Origin: Marinobacter psychrophilus
Lineage (GTDB): Bacteria > Pseudomonadota > Gammaproteobacteria > Pseudomonadales > Oleiphilaceae
Length of the DNA stretch: 64,000 bases
Assembly (NCBI RefSeq): GCF_001043175.1
Contig: NZ_CP011494.1
Span: 434,001-498,000 of the forward strand
Direction: 5' to 3'
The notes below the pieces were generated by a model. It had not been told where the DNA came from and searched no databases. It worked only from the letters and a program-made list of their open reading frames with translations. Shown piece after piece: positions 46,014 to 53,399 of the stretch; position 1 is the first letter of the stretch, and each line of letters begins with the position of its first letter. The translations under genes were made by a program, and so were the position numbers.

Positions 46014-46880
46014 ATGCCCCTGAATGACGCGCGTTACATTTTAACCGCCACCGGGCCCAGCGCTCAGGGCCAGGTTGCGGTTATTACTGCCTTCATCAAC
46101 AACCTGGAAGGTTACGTTGAGGAGTTCAATCAGTTTGACGATGTGGAAGAGGAGAGCTTCTTTGCGCGCGCCTGTTTCCGTATCAAGGCCGCCGCTAATC
46201 CCGGCTGTGCTGAGCTGATTGAGGCGTTCACCAAAACCGCTACCCGGTTCTTTATGGAATGGAGTATCACCGACGCCGACCACCGGCCCAGAGTGCTGAT
46301 ATTTGGATCTCGACTGGACCATTGTGTGCGCGACATTCTCTACCGTTGGCGGTCTGGCGAACTCAACATGGACGTCATGGGCCTCGTCTCGAATCATGAA
46401 AACCTGGCGCCGATAGCAGCGGAACACGGTATTCCTTACTTTTTCCTGCCGGTTACGGACGCATCCCGCAGTCAGCAGGAAACGCGGTTGATGGAAATAG
46501 TCTGTGAAACCGAAAGTGAACTCCTGATTCTGGCCAGGTACATGCAGGTGCTTTCAGACTCGTTGTGCGAGCAATTACTGGGACGAGCCATCAATATCCA
46601 CCACTCTTTTCTGCCCGGTTTCAAGGGCGCGCGGCCGTATCACCAGGCGTACAAACGAGGAGTCAAGGTGATTGGCGCGACGGCCCATTATATTACGACG
46701 GACCTGGATGAAGGCCCGATCATCGATCAAGTAGTAGAGCGCGTTGACCACAGCCTAACGCCAGTCAAACTGGAATCCCTCGGGCGCAACTGTGAATGCG
46801 TTGCGCTGCACCGTGCGGTAAAGCTGCACATTGAGCGGCGCGTGTTCCTTAACGGGATGCGGACGGTCATATTTGTCTAG
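46014..46880 (+). CDS. purU: Formyltetrahydrofolate deformylase
   Basis: I choose ATG 46014 (MPLNDARYILTATG) because GGAGGACAAA directly precedes it; the frame is open from 45930. The 288-residue protein has an N-terminal ACT-like domain (to about 90) and a C-terminal formyltransferase fold with RVLIFGSRLDHCVRDIL and the motif HHSFLPGFKGARPYHQAY followed by GATAHYITTDLDEGPI. It splits 10-formyl-THF into formate and THF. This recycles folate loaded with C1 units by sarcosine oxidase. It follows sdaB closely. Confidence 0.93.
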   Translation: MPLNDARYILTATGPSAQGQVAVITAFINNLEGYVEEFNQFDDVEEESFFARACFRIKAAANPGCAELIEAFTKTATRFFMEWSITDADHRPRVLIFGSRLDHCVRDILYRWRSGELNMDVMGLVSNHENLAPIAAEHGIPYFFLPVTDASRSQQETRLMEIVCETESELLILARYMQVLSDSLCEQLLGRAINIHHSFLPGFKGARPYHQAYKRGVKVIGATAHYITTDLDEGPIIDQVVERVDHSLTPVKLESLGRNCECVALHRAVKLHIERRVFLNGMRTVIFV

Positions 46881-47032
46881 GAGGCTGTCGGGCTTAAGAC
46901 TGACCTACTGCGTCGGCGACAAGTGAACTTCGCTGTAAAAACACAGGATCCGCTCGTTATTGCCCTTTTCCACATACGCTTTAAAGTGGGTTGTAAGGGT
47001 GGCGATGACTTGCGACTCTCATTGTAGTGGTT
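46881..47032 (+). other. Intergenic stretch between purU and the IS3 copy
   Basis: 152 bases with no gene recognised. It ends at the left inverted repeat of the IS3 element. No target-site duplication is evident between its last bases (CTCAT) and the far flank (TTTTT). Confidence 0.5.
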
Positions 47033-48028
47033 CAATGATTCCGGGCACCAACGTAGGTGGTAATATTGCCGTCATAAGCGAGGTGTCTGACGACCAGGAA
47101 ACGACGATCTTTTACGCTGGAGTTCAGGCAGGAAGCTGCCTGTCTGGTGCTTGACCAAAGGTACACTATTGCCGAAGCCAGCCGCTCTCTTGATGTCGGA
47201 CGAGATGAATCGTACGCGCTGACAGACCAGTTGAGTGAGCAGGAGCCGGTTGAGATGGTCTGTAGTAGATGCCGAACGAGTGGTTCTGCGAGCTGATGTA
47301 AACCGGATATTTCGCAAGAGCCGAAGCTCGGCAGGAAGCCGGATGATCACCACCATGCTCAACGACGAAGGCGTTTTGATTGGACGCTTCAAGGTTCGTC
47401 GACTGATGAGTGAACTGGGGCTGATATGCAAACAGCCAAGGCCGCATGCATACAAACAGGCAACAGTGGTGAGGCCGGACATTCCCAATCGACTGAATCG
47501 TGAGTTCAGCGTCAGTCGCCCAGACCAGGACTGGTGCGGCGATATCACATACATCTGGGCTGGCCAGAAATGGTGCTATCTGGCAGTCGTTCTGGACCTT
47601 TACGCCCGCCGCATTGTTGGCTGGGCACTGTCTACCGGCCTGATGCTGAATTGGTGGTAAAGGCGCTGGATCGTGCTTATGAGCAACGAAGAAAGCCAAC
47701 TGGGGTTCTGCTTCACTCCGACCAAGGCAGTCAGTATGCCAGTCGATTATTCCGTCAGAGGCTCTGGCGTTACTGCATGGAGCAAAGCATGAGTCGCCGG
47801 GGAAATTGCTGGGACAATGCCCCCGATGAAAAGGGTCTTCCGAAGCTTGAAGAGTGAATGGACTCCCTTACTCGGCTACCGATCAATTCTTGATGCACGG
47901 AAGGATATTGGAGACTACCTGATTGACTACTACAACCGACAACGCCCTCACACTTTTAATGCAGGTATGCTGTCTGTGGTCGCCGAAGAAAAGCTTAAAA
48001 TACTGTCCGGGATTAGTTGACCACTACA
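47033..48028 (+). mobile_element. IS3-family element with both ends, inactivated (copy 2)
   Basis: Left end TGTAGTGGTTCAATGATTCC and right end (reverse complement) TGTAGTGGTCAACTAATCCC form the terminal inverted repeats of a 996-bp element. Compared with copy 1 it lacks about 172 bp inside orfA. The join falls at a short direct repeat (CCGCTCT..TGATGTCGG) that occurs twice in copy 1 (about 24973 and 25140), so the deletion arose by slippage or recombination. OrfB is also frameshifted. Confidence 0.88.
47235..48020 (+). pseudogene. IS3 orfB transposase, frameshifted and active-site mutated
   Basis: The DDE integrase domain is spread over three frames: [19 protein letters not shown] (first Asp), then [17 protein letters not shown] (second Asp), then FRSLKSEW and DYLIDYYNRQRPHTF. 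Frameshifts lie near 47640 and 47840. Where the catalytic Glu is expected (NAPMERFF in relatives) the bases read PMKRVFRSL, a Glu-to-Lys change. The copy cannot transpose by itself. Confidence 0.85.
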
Positions 48029-48117
48029 TTTTTACTTTCAGCTTCTCTGAGCTAAAAAGTCGAATAACTATGCTCTCTAGGAGTTTACGGGTCTTTTGTT
48101 AAAGGTCGAAAGGAGGG

Positions 48118-48221
48118 TGATTCCCCCTAAAAAACGTGATGTCTTCGTGCAGAATCTCCCTGCGTTTAGCTTACGGAAAATTCTACTTTTGAGCACCACC
48201 TCGGTTTTTAGGGGGGATTAC
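48118..48221. repeat. Short element-like inverted repeat (MITE-like)
   Basis: Arms GTGATTCCCCCTAAAAAACG (48118-48137) and, as reverse complement of 48202-48221, GTAATCCCCCCTAAAAACCG pair at 17 of about 20 positions around 64 bases with no gene. The size and ends suggest a small non-autonomous element or a decayed IS tip. The following bases TTCCATCAAACTGCCT recur near 63485, and in variant form near 52085 and 63310. Confidence 0.5.
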
Positions 48222-48308
48222 CGTTCCATCAAACTGCCTCTGCATAGTTGCCGAGGTTACCCACCTGCTATACTGAATGAATTACTCCCAACAGCCATAG
48301 GCAGACAA

Positions 48309-48884
48309 ATGGCGCGTAAAAAACTGACTGAACAAGACCTCTTAAAAGGCTTAAACGCTCACACAGCCCATGCGGACGAGCTAGCCGATCCGCTGCCCCA
48401 GGAGCTTACGCCTCTGGAGCGCCGGAAGGGCTCGGTTAAGCACTATGACCGGCCAACCGATCCTGTCTGGGATGAGTTTCTTGGTTCCAGTGAGGGTGTT
48501 AGTGACGATTTAAGAGAAGACTCAGGCCAGGTTCTCTGCAATGTCGCAGATGAGCCGGCTCCTCCCGGCCTAAGAGTGGCGATAAAAATCCTTGACCGTT
48601 GGGGGTGCTCTCCCCACGAGCAGGCCCAGATTCTGGCATTATCGGGTTCCGATTCAGCTAGCGGTCTGTCGAACGAGCAGCTACATCGAATCAGTGGCGT
48701 TCTGAACCTACATGCAGCGTTGCGGGGGCGATTTACAAACCCGGAAAACGTTTACGGGTTCATGGCGAAACCAAACGCGCACCCTGTTTTTTCCGGACAC
48801 CGCCCGATTGATAGATTGCTCAACGGCGATTTGGAGGACTTCAAGATGATTAGCCGCCACATTGACAGAATGGGCAGCTGGTGA
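48309..48884 (+). CDS. MbcA/ParS-type antitoxin-like protein with extra N-terminus
   Basis: I use ATG 48309 (MARKKLTEQDLLKGLNAH), as the longer frame upstream runs through an inverted repeat. The 191-residue protein has a C-terminal MbcA/ParS (DUF2384-like) domain: VAIKILDRWGCSPHEQAQIL, LSNEQLHRISGVLNLHAALR and VFSGHRPIDRLLNGDLEDF. Such domains bind RES-type toxins. The first 70 residues (TAHADELADPLPQELTPLER, PTDPVWDEFLGS) resemble another small antitoxin type, so this may be a fused protein. No RES toxin gene follows. It faces the next gene tail to tail. Confidence 0.72.
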   Translation: MARKKLTEQDLLKGLNAHTAHADELADPLPQELTPLERRKGSVKHYDRPTDPVWDEFLGSSEGVSDDLREDSGQVLCNVADEPAPPGLRVAIKILDRWGCSPHEQAQILALSGSDSASGLSNEQLHRISGVLNLHAALRGRFTNPENVYGFMAKPNAHPVFSGHRPIDRLLNGDLEDFKMISRHIDRMGSW

Positions 48885-48976
48885 TAACGCGTTAGTTGCA
48901 GAAACACTGAATGCGTTGGTTGAACAAAGCATCCACTCTTTTGAGCAACATTGAGGCGAAAAGCTTACATAGTTTT

Positions 48977-49324
48977 TTAGTGTGGCTGGGCTCGATAATC
49001 AAAGTATCGCCGGACCTGTTGCAGGTCTTTTTCAGAACGCTGCATCAGATCCATTGGTGAATCGCCGCTAAAGGGTTCATCTGAGGAGGGCCGACGCAAA
49101 CGCCGAGCGCCGCGCTGGGGATCTGTGTATAGGATATTCAGAGCTTTCGCGATACCCAGTAAGAGCGAACATTTGCGCGCTTCTAACACTGGCCTGTCGT
49201 TCTCTATCTCAGTCTGATATCCGCAAATAGAAAATAGCTCCAAATTGCTTAGGCGAAGCTCTTTTGCGACAGGCAACATTAACCGGTGTAGTGTTTCTGC
49301 ATCATATTTTTGGTGTGAGCGCAT
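48977..49324 (-). CDS. Second MbcA/ParS-like antitoxin-domain protein
   Basis: This 115-residue protein is read on the minus strand. It starts with a helix-turn-helix-like stretch (VAKELRLSNLELFSICGY) and ends with a DUF2384-type C-terminal domain: LLLGIAKALNILYTDPQRGA, FSGDSPMDLMQRSEKDLQQV and RRYFDY. No RES toxin lies on either side. With the previous gene it makes a convergent pair of solitary antitoxin-like proteins. They may be leftovers of a toxin-antitoxin locus or regulators against incoming toxins. Confidence 0.65.
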   Translation of the reverse strand: MRSHQKYDAETLHRLMLPVAKELRLSNLELFSICGYQTEIENDRPVLEARKCSLLLGIAKALNILYTDPQRGARRLRRPSSDEPFSGDSPMDLMQRSEKDLQQVRRYFDYRAQPH

Positions 49325-49627
49325 CGTCAGGCCTATTTTTTATTCCCAAGGACCGCCTGGCTAAAAACATTCGTCAGGATTTGAGCGCTTACGAATGACC
49401 ACACTCAGATTTGCCCTGGCGCACGGACAGACCAATACTGAACTCCTTAGACTCCTCCGCGAAGCGTATCGATTCGCTTGTAGGTTCCATATAGGCCTCG
49501 CTTCATGGGCGTGACAAGTGCTGTGTATTCGGACTCGGTGTATAAGGGCAAAAGGATAGGCCCGTTAAAACGTGGCCACCCATGTTTACTTTGCTGAAAT
49601 CTGATAGTTTTGGATAGGCGTTTAGCG
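49325..49627 (+). other. Intergenic stretch, no gene recognised
   Basis: About 300 bases. A 68-codon minus-strand frame here (49447-49653) lacks a ribosome site and recognisable family and is not called. It should contain the promoters of the flanking small genes. Confidence 0.45.
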
Positions 49628-49648
49628 ATGAGCGATGAGCGATGAGCG
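49628..49648 (+). repeat. Three tandem ATGAGCG heptamers at a start codon
   Basis: ATGAGCG occurs three times head to tail (49628, 49635, 49642). Each copy supplies an ATG in a different frame, and only the third opens the 79-codon gene. Loss or gain of one unit would move the start among frames, so expression could vary by slippage. Confidence 0.7.
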
Positions 49649-49881
49649 ATCACTTAAGCATCAGGGAATACGTTATCGAATTGGCTACTGAGCTTGGCAT
49701 TCGGTATCACCCGACCCCTGACGATACGTTGGCAGAAATCGCTACACGTCTTGCGGGTGATGACGTCGTGACTGATGAGATTGAAGATTTGATTGTGACG
49801 CTAAAGCGCGCCGGAGTGATCAGCGGCAATGAGATGGGGACTTTGTTGAGTCGGTATTTGTCGGAGAAGACCCAAATCTAA
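49642..49881 (+). CDS. Small acidic protein of unknown family (79 residues)
   Basis: The protein reads SDHLSIREYVIELATELGIR, then DTLAEIATRLAGDDVVTDEI and a C-terminal RYLSEKTQI; it is mostly helical and acidic. I do not recognise the family. The same gene, missing its first 14 or so codons, is repeated at 60908-61104 at the end of a mobile element. That conservation of the rest supports it being real. It ends 2 bases before the convergent nucleotidyltransferase gene, and both lie in the 2.5-kb duplicated module. The start lies in a heptamer repeat. Confidence 0.6.
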   Translation: MSDHLSIREYVIELATELGIRYHPTPDDTLAEIATRLAGDDVVTDEIEDLIVTLKRAGVISGNEMGTLLSRYLSEKTQI

Positions 49882-49882
49882 A

Positions 49883-50365
49883 TCAGGCCTGCCAGACGAC
49901 AATGCCCTCACTGGCAATCCTCTCTAAAACCTCCAAATCGACAGGCCGCGATCGCTCAGGGTTTGACCATTCGGCCTCCCAAACCGGATGTGGCCGGATA
50001 CGAACACCCGTTACCAACAAAATTTCATAAGCCACGCTGGCAAGGGCGAGCTTCACATCAACAAACTCTCTGAGCCCCTCATTTTCTCCGCGCAATAAGA
50101 CCGCCACATTGGTATCGCTTTCCGCGCAGTAGTCACCGCGAGCCCGGCTACCGTACAAAACCAGCTGGACAACATCGAATTCTTTTGAAAGGGCTTCAGC
50201 GAACGTCAGAATGGGTTCGCGAATATCAACCTGGTTGACGAGAACCATTTGTCCATAGCCAACGGGTGCCGCCTGTTCCCAGGCCTGAAGCTCTGCAGGC
50301 ACTGGCGCACTTAGATCACAATGGGCCACCAACTCTTTCAAGCTATAGGATTTTCGTTCCGACAT
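49883..50365 (-). CDS. Nucleotidyltransferase (MNT-type) with antitoxin-like N-terminus, copy A
   Basis: The start at ATG 50365 (MSERKSYSLKELVAHCD) is preceded by AGGAGATAAAGCC. The 160-residue protein has two parts. Residues 6-35 resemble the C-terminal tail of MazE/AbrB-type antitoxins (SLKELVAHCDLSAPVPAEL ... WEQAAPVG). Residues 55-155 form a minimal nucleotidyltransferase domain with LYGSRARGDYCAESDTNVAV. The canonical DxD metal motif reads D-T-N, so one acidic ligand is missing and activity is doubtful. Such proteins often act as antitoxins in HEPN-MNT pairs, but no HEPN gene is adjacent. The upstream 79-residue gene ends 4 bases before it. Confidence 0.75.
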   Translation of the reverse strand: MSERKSYSLKELVAHCDLSAPVPAELQAWEQAAPVGYGQMVLVNQVDIREPILTFAEALSKEFDVVQLVLYGSRARGDYCAESDTNVAVLLRGENEGLREFVDVKLALASVAYEILLVTGVRIRPHPVWEAEWSNPERSRPVDLEVLERIASEGIVVWQA

Positions 50366-50369
50366 GGCT

Positions 50370-50609
50370 TTATCTCCTGGTTCCTTTACGCCCCAGAATA
50401 ACAGCGGCCTGGAGGGTTGCAGCCTCTGAATCAGAGAAATGTTCCGGCGCTTGGTATTCGCCACCCCACTCCTGAGCATTCCGATACCGAACAGCCGGCC
50501 GGGGCACTAGCTCGATAATATCGTCAAACCCGGTTTCATAACCCTCGACCAGAACCGGTGTATCCGGTGGCAAGGTTTTCAGCTGTGTGATTAATTCTTC
50601 GACCGTCAT
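50370..50609 (-). CDS. Small protein upstream of the nucleotidyltransferase (79 residues), copy A
   Basis: ATG 50609 (MTVEELITQLKTLPPDTPVL) is preceded by AGAGAGGTTAACT. The protein continues VEGYETGFDDIIELVPRPAV and ends RRYR-like basic residues (GRKGTRR). The short beta-rich pattern, in which a property value is paired with FDDI, recurs in small phage and mobile-element proteins of unknown role. It is 4 bases from the nucleotidyltransferase gene and surely co-translated. In copy B, two single-base insertions fuse it in frame with that neighbour. Confidence 0.65.
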   Translation of the reverse strand: MTVEELITQLKTLPPDTPVLVEGYETGFDDIIELVPRPAVRYRNAQEWGGEYQAPEHFSDSEAATLQAAVILGRKGTRR

Positions 50610-50700
50610 AGTTAACCTCTCTTGCCAACGACTGATAACAGCGCGAGAAAACCAGAAACACACAAACCCTCAGTTGAACTATGGCGATCGATGGATCGCG

Positions 50701-51429
50701 TCACAGATCATCCAGATCGATACGCAGGCTTGGTTCGCTGAGGCGCTCCCTTACCAAATCAACGAGCGCTTGATCACGCGGTAACGGCTCGTTGGCAGAA
50801 AGTTCCAACACCACGGGCGCATTGGAAGGTTGGTACCGGAGGGTGCACGTGCTGGCGTTAACCAGTCGGGTGTTGCCCAGGCGATACTCGCCATACCCCT
50901 CATGAATATGTCCGAAGATGTGCGCTTTCAGGGCGAGCTGTCGGACTCGATCCAGCAACTGCTCGCATCCTACGTTCTGGCACTTGAACCCCAGGTTTGC
51001 CTCGTCGCCAAAGCCTTTGGGCGGGCCATGAGTGATCAGAACATCGGTGTCTTCTGGGATCTGCATCCATCGATCATGCAGGGCTTGCCCGCGATCCAGC
51101 ATGAACGCCCAGTCCTGAAATGTTGGTGTCCACAGTGAGCCCCAAAACCGAACGCCTTCGATTTCAATGCCACTGTCTTCCAGGTAAACGGCGTTCGTCA
51201 GTGCCTCCCGAGCCAGCGCCGGCGTTTCTTGAAACGCCCAGTCGTGGTTGCCGGCAATCACGATTTTGTGTCGATGGGGCAGGGTGCCCAGCCACTCGTT
51301 TAGATCTTCCACGTTTTTTAGCGTGCCTTGCCCCAGGCTGTCACCGGCGTGAATCAAAACATCGCCGTCCGGAATTTTCGGTATTTGCCTGTGCAGGCTG
51401 TGGGTGTCGGAAATACAAACGATCCTCAC
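50701..51429 (-). CDS. Metallophosphoesterase, copy A
   Basis: The start is GTG 51429, overlapping the exonuclease stop (GTGA), so the pair is coupled. The 242-residue protein has calcineurin-like phosphoesterase motifs in order: D-x-H in VCISDTHSLHRQ, GD in LIHAGDSLGQ, GNHDWA, ITHGPPKGFGD and a final GHIHEGYGEYR. It resembles small cytosolic phosphoesterases with nucleotide, RNA or phosphodiester substrates. Paired with a DEDD exonuclease it may take part in nucleic-acid turnover. The middle (around residues 100-160) differs from copy B much more than the rest. Confidence 0.85.
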   Translation of the reverse strand: MRIVCISDTHSLHRQIPKIPDGDVLIHAGDSLGQGTLKNVEDLNEWLGTLPHRHKIVIAGNHDWAFQETPALAREALTNAVYLEDSGIEIEGVRFWGSLWTPTFQDWAFMLDRGQALHDRWMQIPEDTDVLITHGPPKGFGDEANLGFKCQNVGCEQLLDRVRQLALKAHIFGHIHEGYGEYRLGNTRLVNASTCTLRYQPSNAPVVLELSANEPLPRDQALVDLVRERLSEPSLRIDLDDL

Positions 51430-52040
51430 AGGCCTTCTCCCTGTGGGGTTAACAATTCCGCTTCTAACGTCCAGTCCATAAAGGGCAATAAGCGCACCAT
51501 GTTACGCGCGTCGTCTACGCCGCGGTGATGATGCCCTTCCAGCGCCAGTCCATGGAACTCGAGAGCATGGGCCATCCCGTTTTTACGTTTTTGCCCCGTG
51601 GTCCGGCGCCAAAGTCGTTTCAGGTTTAAGTGCGGGTAGTTCATCAGCGATGGGAATACCTTGTGCTTCTCGCTGTCTGCTTGAATGTGTAGGCGGTCAT
51701 AGTTGCCCCAGCTGCACCAGAGAAAATCCTCGTGGGGTTGACCTAGCCATACATTTATTAAGTGGCACGCTTCCGAAAAAACGGGGGCAGCATCGACCAT
51801 CGACTGTTGGATGCTCGTTAGCGACTTGCAGAACTCACTGAGCACGGGGTTTAGTGTCGGCCGCACCAGAAATGACTGACTATCCAACAACTCGCCGTCC
51901 CGAGTCGCCAGGGCACACCCAAACTCGATAATCTCCATATTATGCGTGCTTTGGCGCTCGCCAGAGGGTGCTAATCGACGCTCCCAACAGGTCGCTTCCA
52001 GATCAACAACTAATACCGGAGTTTCATAGGCGGAATTCAT
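51426..52040 (-). CDS. 3'-5' exonuclease of the DEDD family (KapD/ERI-1-like), copy A
   Basis: This 204-residue protein has the exonuclease-T/DEDDh motifs: LVVDLEATCWER (Asp and Glu of Exo I), the middle SWGNYDRLHIQAD (Exo II Asp) and HHHRGVDDARNMVRLLPF (Exo III His and Asp). The DLEATC variant is typical of ERI-1/KapD-type RNA exonucleases. It is the first gene of a two-gene operon with the phosphoesterase. The gene is almost identical to copy B (only a few residue changes), showing a recent duplication or ongoing gene conversion. Confidence 0.85.
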   Translation of the reverse strand: MNSAYETPVLVVDLEATCWERRLAPSGERQSTHNMEIIEFGCALATRDGELLDSQSFLVRPTLNPVLSEFCKSLTSIQQSMVDAAPVFSEACHLINVWLGQPHEDFLWCSWGNYDRLHIQADSEKHKVFPSLMNYPHLNLKRLWRRTTGQKRKNGMAHALEFHGLALEGHHHRGVDDARNMVRLLPFMDWTLEAELLTPQGEGL

Positions 52041-52108
52041 TTTTGATAACTCTGGATCATAACCGACTCGTTTTATTTTGCGGCTCCATCAGACTGCCTG
52101 CTTTTTAG

Positions 52109-52139
52109 CTCCCGCACCATACCTAGTTCTGTGCGGGAG
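52109..52139. repeat. REP-like palindrome upstream of exonuclease copy A
   Basis: Perfect 9-bp arms CTCCCGCAC and GTGCGGGAG around CATACCTAGTTCT. Identical in copy B (63334-63364), with a third diverged version near 63514-63540 where the loop becomes the palindrome ACCTAGGT. This could be a REP-type repeat or a transcript end. Confidence 0.65.
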
Positions 52140-52217
52140 TTGGCGCTGTAGAACCAGTTCAGAGCATGAACTCTGTTGCCTGAGGCACAGATTTTGTTGC
52201 CGCTGGAGAGAAACAGT

Positions 52218-52537
52218 GAAGCGTAATTCGGCTTAAAGTTATCCCCAAAATTTGGGGAAAAGCCTGTGGTTAAAGCTGTTTTTCGTAGGTCTTTCCCATC
52301 CGCTCCGGCAGACACGCTGAGTCGGTCAAAAAACAAACAAAGTGGCTTTGCCTCCCCTGCGCTACAGACGATCCGAGTCTACTGCCGATAACAGGTCTTA
52401 TGGTAAACAGGCTATCGCCCAATGAACATAAGATCCGTTGGGCGCAGCGAAGCATGCCAATAAAATCAGTCGTTTTTTGCCATTCATGCCCCATTCTGAG
52501 TACATTGACGACTCCAACAAACAAGCAGGAAGCAGTC
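52218..52537 (+). other. Intergenic stretch upstream of the Sel1 gene
   Basis: About 320 bases with no called gene. A minus-strand frame (52073-52336) runs through the REP-like palindrome and is not supported. It should contain the promoter for the Sel1-repeat gene and for the exonuclease operon. Confidence 0.4.
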
Positions 52538-53026
52538 ATGCCATTAAGAACCGCGAGAGCCATAGGGATGTTTTGCGTTGCTCTGAGCATAGGCGCCACA
52601 CAGATAGCTGGTGCGGCGGATTTTGATAAAGGTTTGGCAGCGCTACATAGTGGCGACTACGCCACCGCCTTTCAGGAGTTTCGGTCCTTGGCCGAACAGG
52701 GCCATACCAGTGCCCAATACAATCTGGGGAATAGGTACGCTAATGGGCAAGGGGTTCCGCAGGACTATGCTGAGGCGGTGACCTGGTACCGGAAAGCGGC
52801 CGAACAGGGCGATGCCAATGCCCAACTCAATCTGGGGTATATGTACGCTAAGGGGCAAGGGGTTCCGCAGGATTATGTTCAAGCTCACATGTGGTTTAAC
52901 TTGTCAGCTTCACAGGATGGTAAAGACGCAGCTTACAATCGCGACATTGCAGCCGAGCGCATGACAAACCAGCAGATTTCTGAATCTCAAGCCCTTGCCC
53001 GAAAGTGGGTGGCCAAAAACAGGTAG
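52538..53026 (+). CDS. Sel1-repeat secreted protein
   Basis: I use ATG 52538 (MPLRTARAIGMFCVALSIGA) with AGCAGGAAG upstream. The signal peptide ends near AGAADF. The 162-residue product has about two and a half Sel1 (TPR-like) repeats: FRSLAEQGHTSAQYNLGNRY, then GVPQDYAEAVTWYRKAAEQG and GVPQDYVQAHMWFNLSASQ. Such proteins are periplasmic scaffolds in many signalling or secretion systems; the partner is unknown. The two GVPQDY repeats are almost identical at DNA level, a sign of recent internal duplication. Confidence 0.85.
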   Translation: MPLRTARAIGMFCVALSIGATQIAGAADFDKGLAALHSGDYATAFQEFRSLAEQGHTSAQYNLGNRYANGQGVPQDYAEAVTWYRKAAEQGDANAQLNLGYMYAKGQGVPQDYVQAHMWFNLSASQDGKDAAYNRDIAAERMTNQQISESQALARKWVAKNR

Positions 53027-53399
53027 TAAATGGCTAGAAGTAAAACCGTAGGGGTGTCGCGACATAAGATTGGCTGGTATGACGCTAGTTAAGGGAGCTC
53101 TGGGCCAGAACCACACAGCCTCATCCTCCGCACCCTTGTTTACCCTGAGTCGATTTGAGACAGACCTCAGGTTTTCTGTATAACGCCCATCAAACGGTCG
53201 TTTTCTGAGCGCTAATTTTGCACTCTCAAAAACTAACTTTTCTTGTGGTTTTTTGATAAACAATTGCGTCTAAAAATCTACGACTAGAAAACGGTAAGGC
53301 AGCTTGGCAGTGAGCAGACTACCTGTAGCGACGAAAAAGTTACTTTAATAAAGCTTGTGCCTGTAAAAACTGACCGTGAAGGGTAGGTGTCGCCAGTAG
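53027..53399 (+). other. Intergenic stretch leading into the palindrome array
   Basis: About 370 bases, AT-rich towards the array, without a supportable gene. It separates the Sel1 gene from the repeat array. Confidence 0.5.

Larger units (their letters stand above)
49685..52217. repeat. 2.5-kb direct repeat, copy A
   Basis: This segment matches 60908-63442 almost base for base (offset 11,223, changing to 11,225 after two single-base insertions in copy B). It holds the end of the 79-residue gene, a nucleotidyltransferase, a 79-residue helper, a phosphoesterase, an exonuclease and a REP-like palindrome. Most of it is near identical, but a block in the phosphoesterase gene (50945-51135) is clearly divergent. 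Confidence 0.92.

Noticed and set aside
52073..52336. 87-codon minus-strand frame beside exonuclease copy A
   Set aside because: Its core is the REP-like palindrome region, and in copies at 63300-63560 the frame is not kept.
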